Shown here: one piece after another, positions 20,876 to 31,480 of the stretch
Position numbering within the stretch: position 1 is the first letter of the stretch
Layout of the letters: each line of letters begins with the position of its first letter
Source of the DNA: Isoetes taiwanensis
Lineage: Eukaryota; Streptophyta; Lycopodiopsida; Isoetales; Isoetaceae
Reading direction: 5' to 3'
DNA: 64,000 nucleotides
NCBI GenBank assembly: GCA_021234155.1
Contig: JAJEKV010000003.1
Span: 24,278,874-24,342,873 of the forward strand
The notes under the pieces: generated by a model
What the model saw: the letters and a program-made list of their open reading frames with translations, nothing else
The model's database searches: none
Told to the model about the DNA's origin: nothing
Made by a program: the position numbers and the translations under genes

Positions 20876-20998
20876 AAAGTGGACATGCGTGGTTCTATTG
20901 TTTGTACAGTTGTATTGGAGCGAGGATTTCGGCATGGAGAATAGCCATATTCTTTGTTGTGTGATGTTCCTAAGAAGAAAGTGTGGTAGCTCAGGAAT

Positions 20999-21316
20999 AT
21001 GGAAGGAGATATGGAGGTGGATACTGAGCTTGAGAAAGGGGTAGAGGTGGGAGGTTCTGTGAAAGGATGGATGCAGCGAGTCAGGAATTTGAAAGGATGG
21101 CGGCGAGCAAGACATAGGAAGGCGATGGAAGCTGTGTTGCATATACGTGCTGTTGCGAGGAAGTCTAATTTGTCAGGCCTTAGACAGTTGAAAGGAGTTG
21201 CGGATGATATTTGTATGTCTGCTAGTAAATTGTTTGCACAATTGGTAAGGCTTCATCCTTTGTTACAGATTCTTGAGGCACAGCAGGTTGCTGAGGTGCA
21301 GATTCGTAGGGGTTGA
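20999..21316 (+). CDS. Small unrecognised frame, 105 aa
   Basis: MEGDMEVDTELEKGVEVGG... continuing with a basic helical stretch (RNLKGWRRARHRKAMEAVLH, LSGLRQLKGVADDI). It begins 120 bp after the chromovirus insertion point. I do not recognise the product; it could be the 3' end of a host gene disrupted by the element or chance. Confidence 0.25.
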   Translation: MEGDMEVDTELEKGVEVGGSVKGWMQRVRNLKGWRRARHRKAMEAVLHIRAVARKSNLSGLRQLKGVADDICMSASKLFAQLVRLHPLLQILEAQQVAEVQIRRG

Positions 21317-22129
21317 ATGTGATGGGTTTGGTGTTGCAGCCTGTTGTTTTTGAATCGGTGTCTTTAATTATATTGTGTTTTACTGGGCTCATGATGGAGA
21401 GTTTGTACAGTTCGAAATGTGATTGGGTATTGTCAATGTGTTGCCGTTGTGTAAGTTGTTGATCTGTGATGATGGGATTGTTGTGTATTGACGTACTAAG
21501 TTTCATTTAATCATGAACCTTTTTGCAATAAAGAGATATTAGAGGCGGTATTTCTGAACAAAAAATGTAATAAGCTCTCTTTGCTATGTCAGATGTGAGA
21601 ATGAGATGTCCTTACTTTGTTTCCTGATTCATCAAAGGAGAGAAAGAGTCTTCTTTTCGGACTATGCATGGGAATGTAAAGCGAGATCATAAAACACTTG
21701 GTTTATAGTATCATTAATCAGGTTGCTATGTATTTGCCTGGAAGCATTGAAAGCATCAATTTGACAACTCAATAATATTATCTAGAAGCTGATGGCCTGT
21801 GGTAATACAGTATATTTGAGAGCCAGATGCATTAGGAAAGAGATTATTTTGGAGGATAGTTGTAGGAAAGAGATTATTTTGGAGGATAGTTGTAGGTCAA
21901 AGCTGCTAAGCTATTGGAGAGCCAGATGCAATAAAACGTATACCTTTGTTGATAACAAAAAGATAGATTTGGCACAACATTTCCGCTATGCAAGAATAGA
22001 ATAGAATAAAATAGCAAGTTTAGCGTCCGTGGAGACCAAAAAGGCCTAAAAGACCCAATATAAAAGAGAGTCAACGAGTTGCAGCCTGCAATCCGAACTG
22101 AGGCTGGGTTTAAGCAAACAGATTACTGT
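21317..22129. other. Non-coding; 28-bp tandem duplication at 21837-21894
   Basis: AGGAAAGAGATTATTTTGGA followed by GGATAGTTGT occurs twice head to tail. Nothing else supported. Confidence 0.5.
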
Positions 22130-23003
22130 GCAGGATGAAAAAACCCCCGGCTCAAAAAAAATTTCGGGGGAAAAACACCGACAGTAATAAGCTGACTAGA
22201 AGTATGTACAAATACGTACAGAACGCTGCCAGCAACCATCAAGTGGTCATCAACTGAACACGCCGACGAAGAACCTCTGCAATGTAACACGCCAAGGCGG
22301 GGACGGTAGGAGTGTCAAGAAGCACGTGCAGCGGTTGGGTGATAAGCAGAACAGTAGCATAATTGGCCCGGATATGTCAAATGCAGGGCAGACCTGAAAG
22401 GCGTGATGTTCATCCTCAAGGAGGCCCAACTGACAGCAAGAACACGTCCGAACCTCCCGTGGCTCTCATGTCCAGCGATCTGTTTCAAGGTGGAGGTGAT
22501 GGGAACCAGTATAGATAGAGGCCATTGTCTGTCGATGCTTGATGGTTCTGTCGATGCTTGATGGGCAGATGGGCAGGCAAGTAGCGTTGTGGTCCACGAG
22601 CAAGTGAAGGGTTGATGTTAGCTTTATAATGCGTCGTCTTAACGAGTGCTAGTGTGGAAGCATCCCATAGCTCACCAAGGAAGCATGTATCAAGATATTG
22701 CATCAAACGATCGAGGTCGGCATCTGTGCTGATTAATGGGCATGCGTGCAGCTGCACTCCCCATTTGGTGAACCAACGGTCTCGCTTTGCCTTCCAACAA
22801 ACTTGAAGACGTTGTGGTTCCATGGCCAAGGCATATGCAAGATTAGGGACTCGTGTGTCACCCATAGGAATCACCTTCTGGAAGTAAAGGATGTGGCATT
22901 GCATTGCAGCATGCTCCAATGGCATAAAGCCTGTCTCCTGCAGGAGAATGGGATATGAGACTATCGTCTGGATTCCAAAAGTTCGCGTCAAGAAGAGAGG
23001 CAC
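22130..23003 (-). mobile_element. 5'-truncated non-LTR retrotransposon (LINE) 3' end
   Basis: The minus frame 23003-22485 (172 aa; EHAAMQCHILYFQK, RVPNLAYALAME, WFTKWGVQLHACPLISTDAD) resembles the post-catalytic region of LINE reverse transcriptases. Further along, in another frame (about 22450-22370), CSCCQLGLLEDEHHAFQVCP fits the CxxC-x-H-x-C zinc-binding motif of that family. The end near 22180-22130 is CCCCGAAATTTTTTTTGAGC with flanking G/C runs. Family assignment is by motif style, not by search. Confidence 0.5.
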
Positions 23004-23819
23004 AAAAGCACAAAAGAACTGAAAATCGTAGCTCCAACATGTGCTACACTATCTTTGGCATAAAGAAGTGCCAATGAAGGCTCCTGCAACACCAACAAAA
23101 AATTAACTGAACCTAAGACGGGCATGTTGTGTACCAATGAAGGGTATGGTCTATGCAAACGCACATCCGGTGCCCGATTTGGACCAGAACAGGGCATGCA
23201 GTGGCCCTTAAAATGGGCAACCTGGCCCATATCCACGACAACGAGCGGCCAAAAAAATGGGGCCCCATTTTATTAGCGGGCACCCTACTCTAGAGATTAG
23301 AGATAGCAAAGGAGGGAACATGATCATGATTTATGTGCTTAAAACTAAGAATGAAGTCCACTGAATAATCAAACAAACCAAACCAAGGCCTCCAGATTTA
23401 AAGATTTATCTGGTAAAGAGCATTCTGGAATTGGGTACTTTGACAAACCATTGAATTGAATTGTAGGAGGGTAAATTGAAGAGCACGGAGAGATTGGGTG
23501 GGATTTTGGATATTGTGGCGAGATTTTGGTATGTAGACAAGCGGGCATATTGCATAATGATAATACCTTCAGATCAGGATGGGAGGAGAATTTGGTTACG
23601 ATGGGAGGGGATTTTGTCAGTGGAGTCTAACGGAATGTGGTCGCAAAGGCCCTCCCAGAATCCCCAAGAGACTGACAACCCAGCTAACACTATTTGTGGC
23701 AAACAATTCAGATTAGACACAAGTCCCCTGGTGTAAGACTTCAGTGCCCCCACCTTAAGATGCTTGCACAATACACACCGCAGTACCGCTAGGAGCTCCC
23801 CCTTTTAGGCCACGTAAGA
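23004..23819. other. No gene supported
   Basis: The plus frame 23476-23736 (86 aa, RIWLRWEGILSVESNG) has no recognisable domain. The rest is non-coding. Confidence 0.4.
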
Positions 23820-23824
23820 CGCCC

Positions 23825-23962
23825 GTATACCGGCCCCTGTATCATGTGTGCCACGCTGGTCGCGATTTGACTGTATACCGGCGCCCGATAAGGCCACGTA
23901 TACCGGCCCCGTGTGTTATCGTATACCGGCCCCGGTATGCTAATTTACACGGGACCGGTATA
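23825..23962 (+). promoter_or_regulatory. Cluster of GTATACCGG motifs upstream of the F-box gene
   Basis: GTATACCGGCCCC or close variants occur at 23825, 23873, 23898 and 23921, with an inverted copy (GGGACCGGTATAC) at 23951. This is in a GC-rich island 230-370 bp upstream of the F-box start codon. The core contains the palindrome GTATAC. The repetition suggests either a cis-regulatory array or a short satellite. Confidence 0.45.
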
Positions 23963-24189
23963 CGCGGCCCTAAAAAGCGACCGATTCCGGGGGCTTATAA
24001 TCGACCTGGCACCGCACGGTGGGTGTGTGTAAAACGAAGGTGTCCCGGATTTCATTTCGTCTGAATTATGATGGATTTCGTCCAAAAAAAAAAGCTTTTC
24101 CCAAAACCTTTTTTTGTTGTTCGACCTTTTCCGAAAAAGGCGCTTATATTATATTATGAGCATTGGAGGGGGCAGAAGCGGTCGTGAGT

Positions 24190-25008
24190 ATGTCGAACCC
24201 TAATCTCCCCGACGGGTTTATAGAGAAGGTCCTGCTTCAGGTGCCGGATTTATGCGATCTGGCGCGGTTTTCAGCTACGTCCAAGCACTGGTATCGTTAC
24301 ATTTCTTCCAAATCTTTTTGGCAAAGCCGACTCTCAGGAAAGTATCATCCGTTTATGAGTCAAGTTAGTTTCAAATTGCGTAAGAGAAAGAGGATACAGG
24401 TATTGTCTGACGTCGATGATTCATTTGAAGATGTAAGATGCAGTTACGAGCACAAACGGAAAAAATTGGTTGTGATGGGTAAAGGAATTGTTGATACCTT
24501 GAGTCCTCCCAATGTCTTTAGCTCCGTCATAGAAGTGCGGTTGATGTATTTTCCAGATAGAAATTATTATGTTGCCCTTTGTACTGCCATGCATCCTTTT
24601 CCCTTAATTCGACTTGTAGTCTACCTCTCACGCATCGAAAAGTGGAGTATCAGTGAGCCAGTGCAGCTTAATTTAGGTCCACGCAACGGGAGGCTCATTA
24701 TGCACGATGGTTACATTTTTATTTTAGACGAAGGGCCAAAGAAGAACTGGATATGGCGCTACCATGTTGATACAAGTTCTTGGTCAAAGAAGGAAGTTTT
24801 TATACCAGAATCTGTTGGAAAATTATCGTACATGAGATTGGGTCTGGAGAAGGAGCTTTATTTGGCAGGGTGTCCCGTTCTTGAACCCACAGAAGATATT
24901 GTTGGTTTTTATCTTGAGGAGGATAAAGAAAAATACGTTCTCATTCCAGAGTACAAGATAACTGTGGAAAGTATAGCCTATGAAAAACTTCTCCTTTCCG
25001 TTTCTTAA
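24190..25008 (+). CDS. F-box protein
   Basis: The 272-codon uninterrupted frame starts at ATG 24190 (MSNPNLPDGFIEKVLLQVP); the frame is open for nine codons upstream but without an ATG. The F-box occupies residues about 4-50 (LPDGFIEKVLLQVP-x-DLARFSATSKHWY, then FWQSRL), the surface that binds SKP1 in SCF ubiquitin ligases. The rest has scattered motifs of the kelch/F-box-associated type (YVALCTAMHPF, RLIMHDGYIFILDEG, WIWRYHVDTSSWSK), probably the substrate side. No intron is needed. Intact and the best-supported host gene here. Substrate unknown. Confidence 0.85.
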   Translation: MSNPNLPDGFIEKVLLQVPDLCDLARFSATSKHWYRYISSKSFWQSRLSGKYHPFMSQVSFKLRKRKRIQVLSDVDDSFEDVRCSYEHKRKKLVVMGKGIVDTLSPPNVFSSVIEVRLMYFPDRNYYVALCTAMHPFPLIRLVVYLSRIEKWSISEPVQLNLGPRNGRLIMHDGYIFILDEGPKKNWIWRYHVDTSSWSKKEVFIPESVGKLSYMRLGLEKELYLAGCPVLEPTEDIVGFYLEEDKEKYVLIPEYKITVESIAYEKLLLSVS

Positions 25009-25168
25009 ACAGGAATTGAAAAGGCCCAATGGAAAATGTGCTTTTCATTGGGATGCATAACATGGCAGAGTGCTAACTGTAAACTTGCCTTTCATTATCA
25101 GACTTTAATATATAACCTTAAATTCTAGAATCTGCAAATTATGCTGGGGAAGTTTTCATTTGTCTGGT

Positions 25169-25503
25169 ACCAAAGAATAGCTCGTGTGTAGATGCAAGTT
25201 CTTGTGCACCACAGAACATTTATTTGCGGCCTCTTCAGAAGGATGAAGAAGATATATTAAAATGTCTTTTTTACCTTTCTAGGTGATTATTAAAGATGTG
25301 TTTTGCATTCCAATGCTTTTCATTTATATAATTTAAAATACTGCATGGCGGAAGTATCTGTGCTCAGAAACGTTTCGTTTTGTGCAACCGTAATAAAGTG
25401 CATATACCTTACCCTACTATTGTGCCTTACTATACCTCGGAGCATGCCTTGCCTTGCCCGTGCCTTCAACTATAAAAGTAATGATATCTTCAAATTTTGA
25501 GAT
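25169..25503. repeat. Second copy of the 4801-5153 dispersed repeat
   Basis: Lies 160 bp after the F-box stop codon, same orientation as the left copy. It may include the 3' untranslated region of the F-box gene, in which case the left copy is a duplicated fragment of it. Confidence 0.7.
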
Positions 25504-25592
25504 AGTGTGTAATTTGACACCTTTGACACAAGTATGTTCAAGTCAAGGACTCCGGTTGATCATTTATATTCCAACTTATTTGTAATTTGTAA

Positions 25593-25829
25593 GTGACTTT
25601 TGAATATGCCGCTAACGTTAGTAGCTTTGAAACCCGAGTATTTCCAAAGTATGGTGATGAGAGACCTATCGACTCGCTTAAATGCCATGGTATATCCAAG
25701 CAGCTTGAGAATTGGCTACGAATGCGAATCAAGTTTTCAGCGTTTTTGGAAGAAGATGCAAGCTTTATCTCGTTACCCATGACTCTGATGCAGCAGAATT
25801 TTGAAAAGGATCAACAAATATGGAGGTAA
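25593..25829 (+). CDS. Possible exon, unknown
   Basis: Open frame ending QQIWR with a GT donor-like AGGTAAAT at its end. The protein fragment (PKYGDERPIDSLKCHGISKQ, LENWLRMRIKF) looks compositionally natural, but I recognise no family. It lies just left of the PPR fragment. Confidence 0.25.
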   Translation: MTFEYAANVSSFETRVFPKYGDERPIDSLKCHGISKQLENWLRMRIKFSAFLEEDASFISLPMTLMQQNFEKDQQIWR

Positions 25830-25888
25830 ATCGTTTATCCGTATAACCTATGTGGTCAAAAACAAGGACTAGGGAAATTTAGAATGTG

Positions 25889-26493
25889 ACTTTATTCTTA
25901 CCTTGATCTTTTAAGGCATTCAATAGGTCACTGCTGAAATCATGCAGGTTTGGCCTTTGTCTGTGAGCCACCATTGGAAACACAGATTAATCTGAGGAAA
26001 ATAAAATATGGGGGTAAGGAAGTTATTGCCCTAAACAATCTAGCATGACTGAGCAGCCTTTGCTTTTCAACATTGTTTCTGTTTTGCAAAAGTGCAGGAA
26101 ACAAAGGAACCTACAGTATTTTAGTCGTCTGCATGGCAAAATTTGCAATAGTTTTTGGAAGGTCCCAGATGTGCTGGCAATCACATTGTGCCTGCTTTTG
26201 TGGAGAGTGGGAGCGTGTCTGATGCGCAGCAAGCTTTCAACTCCTTGGCTCATCGTACTGAGCATTCGTGGACCGCGATGATTTCTGGATATATTGATTG
26301 TGGACAATCAGGATATGCTCTTAGAGTCTACCATAAGATGCAAGAAGACATTGTGGATGCTAACAATCACACCCTATAGCTTCGTTGAGAGCTTGTGCTA
26401 AAGCAAAAGATCTGGAAGGAGGCAGGCAAGTACATATTATGATCCAAGAAAAGGGACTTGAAAGGGATGCATTTTGTTAATACAACCTTATTT
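25889..26493 (+). pseudogene. PPR pseudogene fragment (inverted copy of 32175-32778)
   Basis: Encodes in shifted frames LLFNIVSVLQKCRKQRNL, AGNHIVPAFVESGSVSDAQQ, SWTAMISGYIDCGQSGYA and, after a TAG stop, the ACAKAKDLEGGRQVH segment. These are plant PLS-type pentatricopeptide repeats. It ends abruptly after a one-base insertion in the FVNTTL codons. Nearly identical to the minus-strand copy 5.7 kb away. Confidence 0.8.
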
Positions 26494-27174
26494 CGGTTGC
26501 CAGATGATAGTTCTATATCTCCTTTGCCCTTTCACTGATATTGATGTCCTTCCTCAGGTGAGAAAGCTTGCAAAGAATGCATGATAGTGATAAAGAATCA
26601 AATTTTGATTGCCATTTTGCCATAGACGTTGCCATGAAATCTCCCTCACAATTTTCCTCGCATTGTTTCTGCTAAATTGATTAACGAAATGAAAAGAAGC
26701 GAATTTGGCAGCGCAATAATCTGCATTTGTCCATGCTTATTATAAGTGCCTATGCGATAGCAATTATTGTATCTGAAATAAGGCCTCTTGGCAGGCTTTT
26801 GCTTGGCACCTTTTTTGGCTTAGCACAGGCAGGACGTGTGAAATAAATATATATTAACTGGAAAGAACAATTCACCATGATATATTTATAAAATATTGAG
26901 TTGTCATGTAACCAATATCATAAAGCTCTCAGTATTTGTAATGAATGTAAGTTGAAGTGCTAATTTCATCCGTGGTAAAATGAATGACGTCTGCAGGCAA
27001 TTGCTATCAGGTTGTGAAGAACTTAGGGGAGAGAAAACGGCAAGTTAAATATGCCGCTGGGAATGAAAAAATGCAGCAAAGTGGACATTGATTAAAGGTG
27101 ATAATAAGAAAACATATTCATATCTAAAACTGCAAACCCGTTACTCAATGTGTCATAATCACATATTTTTGCAG
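26494..27174. other. Non-coding, no gene seen
   Basis: AT-rich with no supported frame; may be intron-like sequence left of the SF3B2-like exon. Confidence 0.4.
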
Positions 27175-27304
27175 GTTCTATACGATGCCTTTTTTAAGTA
27201 CCAAACAAAGCCACTATCGGAAGGGAAAGAGTTTGAAGTATTTGCTCTTCCAAATTTGGCGGTAGAAGATTATCTTCCAATGCTTATTGGTCTTACTGTT
27301 AAAG
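27175..27304 (+). pseudogene. SF3B2 (SAP145)-like exon fragment
   Basis: TTTTTGCAG precedes and GTATGT follows a 130-base open segment encoding VLYDAFFKYQTKP and EGKEFEV, matching the conserved SF3B2 region (YDAFFKYQTKPK...EGKEFE) with an internal deletion. The rest (FALPNLAVEDYLPML) does not match. SF3B2 is a U2 snRNP splicing factor. No other exons are recognisable nearby, so this is probably a duplicated exon scrap. Confidence 0.45.
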
Positions 27305-29935
27305 GTATGTATTTAAAATCGAAGTTTTCCAATTTGGTCAATTCTCTGCCCAACTTAGAGCACTCTTCTCTATTTGATGTGGAATTACCATCTAATAGTG
27401 AAGAAAGGGTAAGAGGGGAATAATGTCTCCAGCTTGACTTTGAGAGTGGTTAAAAGGCCAGGTCATTACCGTTTTAATGTGTATTTCTTCCTGTGCAAAT
27501 TAAACTAAGGTGAATAGGCATTGACAGAGTACCTTTTAAGATCCATCACCTTATCTGCGTTATCTTTCTTCTTATTCTTATTCCAAGATAGCAGGCATAC
27601 TAGGCAAGCTGATCAATGGGATAGTTGAAGTTTGAGTACTAATACCAACCTGTTCCACATAGAGCTCTTTCTGCATTTTTACTATCCTCTCTGTCCTTGA
27701 CAGAAAACTTTGATTCCTTTCGTGTCTGGTCTTGTATCAGGTTTATCACAAAGCAAGGTGGTTCACGCATTTTGAAATACACTATTGGTTCTGCATGTGT
27801 TTGGAGCAAAGCATTGTAGATTGTAATTTACAGTCTGGAGCTCTATTTTGGTCTCAAAGGCTTGCCTCCTGTATGCCATGTTCTCAAATTGCCTGCTCTC
27901 TCACCCACAATGGTACTTATATCTATCCCATGTGCTTTTCTTTTATGAGTTCAATTTTCAAGCTCCAATATCAACATGCGTGTTATACAAAACCAGGGTA
28001 ATATTGTTGTTGCACATTTTTAACATTGTCATTGTCTAACATTGTCCAAAGGCACTTTGAAAAATATTTGAGGAATTTAAGTCTTTCACATGCTGGATTG
28101 TTTGAGCCGAATTTGTTATCCTATTGCTTGCCATTAAAAACTTGGTTCTTGGATCTTGCGGATTAAGATATAAGATGGATACTAATCAGAACATTGATGG
28201 GTTGAAATGCCAATCTTGGGTGAAGTCTGTGGCACTGCATCGGTTCCAACCATGCCTTCAAGGCCTTGCTAGGTATATGCCATGGACTTTTGTGCTCAGA
28301 GGCAATATTCACGTATCGATATAGTATATGCTTGCACACTGTATGTTTAGGTTCTTGTCTCTGCCATTAGTCTCTTTCAAAAGGATTTTGTTGTTCAACA
28401 CGTTTATGCCTTAATTTTGGTTGCAGGAAGTTGACAAAGTCAAGAAATGGAGCCAGAACGTGGAACTACAGTGAAATGCAAATTTTTGTTATTATTTTGT
28501 CAGTTTTATCTGGATTGGCATTTCCCTTTTCACGTTATTCTTTACCACAATAAACAGCAGACTACATTTATCCATTGTTTGCCAAAATCCAAGGAATAAG
28601 CAAGCAAGAAGCCTTGTCTGAAGCAGTCTGCATCAGCATCTGACTTGATGATTTATAACAAAGACATTCAACATATAAATACAAGTGACAAGCAGTGATA
28701 GCAAGAAGTCTTGAAGCCTTGAGCCTTATCTGAAGCAGTCTGCATCGACACCCAACTTGATGATTTGTAATAAAAGACATTCAACGTACCAATACATGTG
28801 ACAAGTAATTTGAGCAGTAAAAATTAAATGTAAGTTTTTTGAACTCATCTAACAGCATGCATCATACATTGATGCCAGCTTGTCATAACGTTGAGCGACA
28901 ATTTCTAAAGAATATAACTTTTTGGCTCAACTAGAGAAACAAAGATGCTCATATGAAGGTTATTTTTTTTACATAATGGTGAAACTGACAGCTTTATATT
29001 AAAATTTGATTTACATTAAAAAAGCTTCAAACATCTTCTCTAGAATGTAGACGCTCACCGCTACATCCATTTAAAAGCGTTTTTGAATTGATTTCAATGA
29101 TCATCTACCTTTGAAACTTCATGTTAATGGTTTCATGATATATGCATGTCAATATAGAGCTGGCTGCAAGCAATTTAAAAAATAACTTTTATTTTTTACC
29201 TTTTCTACCAAAACAAGCTATAGCTATGGGAGATTCTGTTAAGACTATGTTTAATTTTGTTCTTGAAGAGTTGATATTAGAGAACTTCTTCAAACCCTCA
29301 CAACTCAACACCCAAAATTCATCAGATCAAGTCTCAAGGGAAGAGTTACAAATCCATAGAGCATTTGTAGATCAAAAGGTCACACCCACTAAGGAAACAC
29401 CATTATTGGATTAGATGCAGAAAAGAACAACAAAAACCTAGACTGCCATCGATAAGAAATCATTGCCAAAATGCCGACCTTCAGTGATTGCAATTGAATA
29501 TATGAAAATGACGATGTTCTATGATAAGAGTGGAACTCACTATGGACAAAGTGCCAGAGTTCTAACAAGAACTAATTAAATATGAGAGCCTTGCGAGACA
29601 ATAGAAGTCGACACACAAATTTAACCCCATGATGAAATGATTGATATGAACATTCAAAAACTATATAAATTGTATTCAAAGTTTAACCTCAATAAATAAT
29701 ACATTTTATGCCCAACTAACGAACGACCATAAATGTCCACTAAATAAAGCATTTTATGCCCAACTAAGGAACGACCATATATGTCCAACTAGATGCTATC
29801 AACCATAACCCTACCAATTTTGGAATTTAATCCCGACGAAAAGCCCAGCAACGCTGGGCACTTTTTCTAGTATAATAATAAAAGCAAAATGTAGTGTGTG
29901 CAGAGCATCTCGGCCGTTGATTTTGTTGTGAAAAC
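27305..29935. other. Long non-coding stretch; 118-bp tandem duplication at 28600-28815
   Basis: No gene supported. Two copies of a segment containing TCTGAAGCAGTCTGCATC, ACTTGATGATTT and GACATTCAAC lie in tandem. Confidence 0.45.
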
Positions 29936-30072
29936 TCTTCTTTCCCCCTCTCTCTTCCCTCTCTCTTTTCTCTCCTCTTTCTGCTCTCTCCTCTCTCTTC
30001 TCTCTTCTCTCTTTCTCTCTCTTCTCTTTCTCTCTCCTCTCTCATTGTCTATCTGGCGTGACGTTAAAACTA

Positions 30073-30142
<70 letters not shown>

Positions 30143-30420
30143 CCCCTCTCCCTCTCTCTTTTTTCCTTCTCTCTCCTATCTCTCTATTTCTCCCCTCTCT
30201 CTCTATTTCTCCCCTCTCTCTATCTCTAGTGGTAACACACTAGTTCTAGCAAATGTAGGTCTCGAGTTCGAGACCGCCCAGAATTGCACTCTGAACTGTG
30301 GGTGTCAAAACCCACAGATGCAATGTAAAGTGGTTGAGGGCAGGGCCCAACCGAGCAATGTGGTGTGGTGTGTGGTCATATATCCAGTTGGATGCTGCCT
30401 AGTGGTGTGACATTAAAATA

Positions 30421-30453
<33 letters not shown>

Positions 30454-31197
30454 CTCTCTCTTCCCTCTCCCTCTTCTCCTCTCTCTCATCTCTCTTCTCT
30501 CTCCTCTCTCCTATCTCTCTCCTCTCTATCTATTTCTCCCCTCTCTCTCTATCTTTTCTCTCTCTCTCCTCTCTCTTCCCCTCTCCTTTCCCTCTTCTCT
30601 CTCCTCTCTCTCATCTCTCTTCTCTCTCCTCTCTCTTCTTTCCCCTTTCCCTCTTCTCTCTCATCTCTCTCTCATCTATCTTCTCTCTCCTCTCTCTTCC
30701 TTCCCCCTCTCTCTCCCCTCTCTCTTCCCTCTCTCTTCTCTCTCCTCTCTCTTCTTTCCCCCTCTCTCTCCTCTCTGCTCTCCTCTCTCTCCTCCCTCCC
30801 CTCTCTTCTCTCTCTCCTCTCTCCTCTCTCTCTCCTCTCTTCTGTCTCTCTTCCCTCTCTTCTCTCTCTCCTCTCTCTCCTCTCTCTCTTTCTCTCCCCT
30901 TTTTTCCTTCTCTCTCTCCTATTTCTCCCCCCTCTCTCTATTTCTTCCCTCTCTCTCTGTCTTTCTCTCTCTCCTCTCTCTTCCCTCTCCCCTTTCCCTC
31001 TTCTCTCTCCTCTCTCCTCTCTCCTATCTCTCTCCTCTCTCTCTATTTCTCCCTCTCTATATTTCTCCCCTCTCTCTCTATTTCTCCCCTCCCATCTCTC
31101 TCTCTCTTTTCTATTCCTATCTCTCCCTCTTCTCCCTCCTCTCTCTTCTCTCTCTCCTCTCTCTTCCCCCCCTCTATCTTTTCCTCTTCTCTCTCTA
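29936..31197 (+). repeat. 1.26-kb polypyrimidine (CTCTCTCC) tract with (CTAT)n runs
   Basis: The plus strand is almost purine-free for about 1 kb, apart from the SINE-like island at 30226-30420. (CTAT)n runs lie at 30073-30141 and 30421-30452, each preceded by GTGACGTTAAAA or GTGACATTAAAA. The long Ser/Leu frames here are artefacts of composition. Confidence 0.85.
30226..30452 (+). mobile_element. SINE-like unit with (CTAT)n tail
   Basis: Starts CTAGTGGTAACAC and has GAGTTCGAGACC at 30264-30275, close to a pol III B box (GGTTCRANNCC). It ends GTGTGACATTAAAATA followed by (CTAT)n. The same end plus (CTAT)n occurs at 30056, so the microsatellites are probably SINE tails. Confidence 0.4.
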
Positions 31198-31314
31198 GCT
31201 TTATTCTAGAACATTCTAGAAGGTTCTAGGATCATCAAGGCTTTTAATTAACCAAAGGAATTTCCATTGCTCCAGCCTTAACTAAGCATGGACTTCCCAT
31301 TATTTCAAGAAAAG

Positions 31315-31480
31315 ATTGGTTGGTCTAGTGGTAAGGGTGGGGGGTTTGGGGGGCAATGTCCAGGGTTCAAGTCCATAGTAAAGCAAAAAAAATTTGTCCA
31401 CCAAACTTGGGAGCTTTTGAGAGGCCAAGGCCCACGGACGACCCGGATCAAGCCATGTGGCTATTCTAAACTGTGTTCAG
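31315..31480 (+). mobile_element. tRNA-derived SINE head
   Basis: TGGTCTAGTGG at 31321 fits the pol III A box and GGGTTCAAGTCC at 31363 fits the B box exactly, about 40 bases apart. The sequence does not fold as a complete tRNA. The 3' limit is uncertain. Confidence 0.45.

Larger units (their letters stand above)
5654..20880 (-). mobile_element. Ty3/gypsy chromovirus with extra 5' ORFs, including a histone H3 domain
   Basis: Complete LTR retrotransposon on the minus strand. The 5-bp target duplication AAAGT (5654-5658 and 20876-20880) flanks LTRs that begin TGTGACGC and end GTCACA. The primer-binding site next to the 5' LTR reads TGGTATCAGAGC (initiator-Met tRNA), and a purine tract precedes the 3' LTR. 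Reading 5' to 3' on the element: leader, ORF1 with histone H3 core, ORF2, ORF3, gag-protease, RT, RNase H, integrase, chromodomain. Domain order (integrase last) and chromodomain place it with the chromoviruses. Without the hAT insert the element is about 13.0 kb, long for a chromovirus because of about 3.4 kb of extra coding upstream of gag. LTRs differ only at scattered positions (about one per 50-100 bases by eye), so insertion is fairly recent, yet pol carries several frameshifts and a stop. Confidence 0.95.

Noticed and set aside
29827-30045. Arg/Glu-rich minus frame
   Set aside because: Antisense of the polypyrimidine tract.
30365-31198. 277-codon Ser/Leu/Pro frame
   Set aside because: Pure by-product of the CTCTCTCC tract; all three plus frames stay open.
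31315-31400. tRNA gene
   Set aside because: A and B boxes are present, but the arms do not pair into a cloverleaf; a SINE head explains it better.
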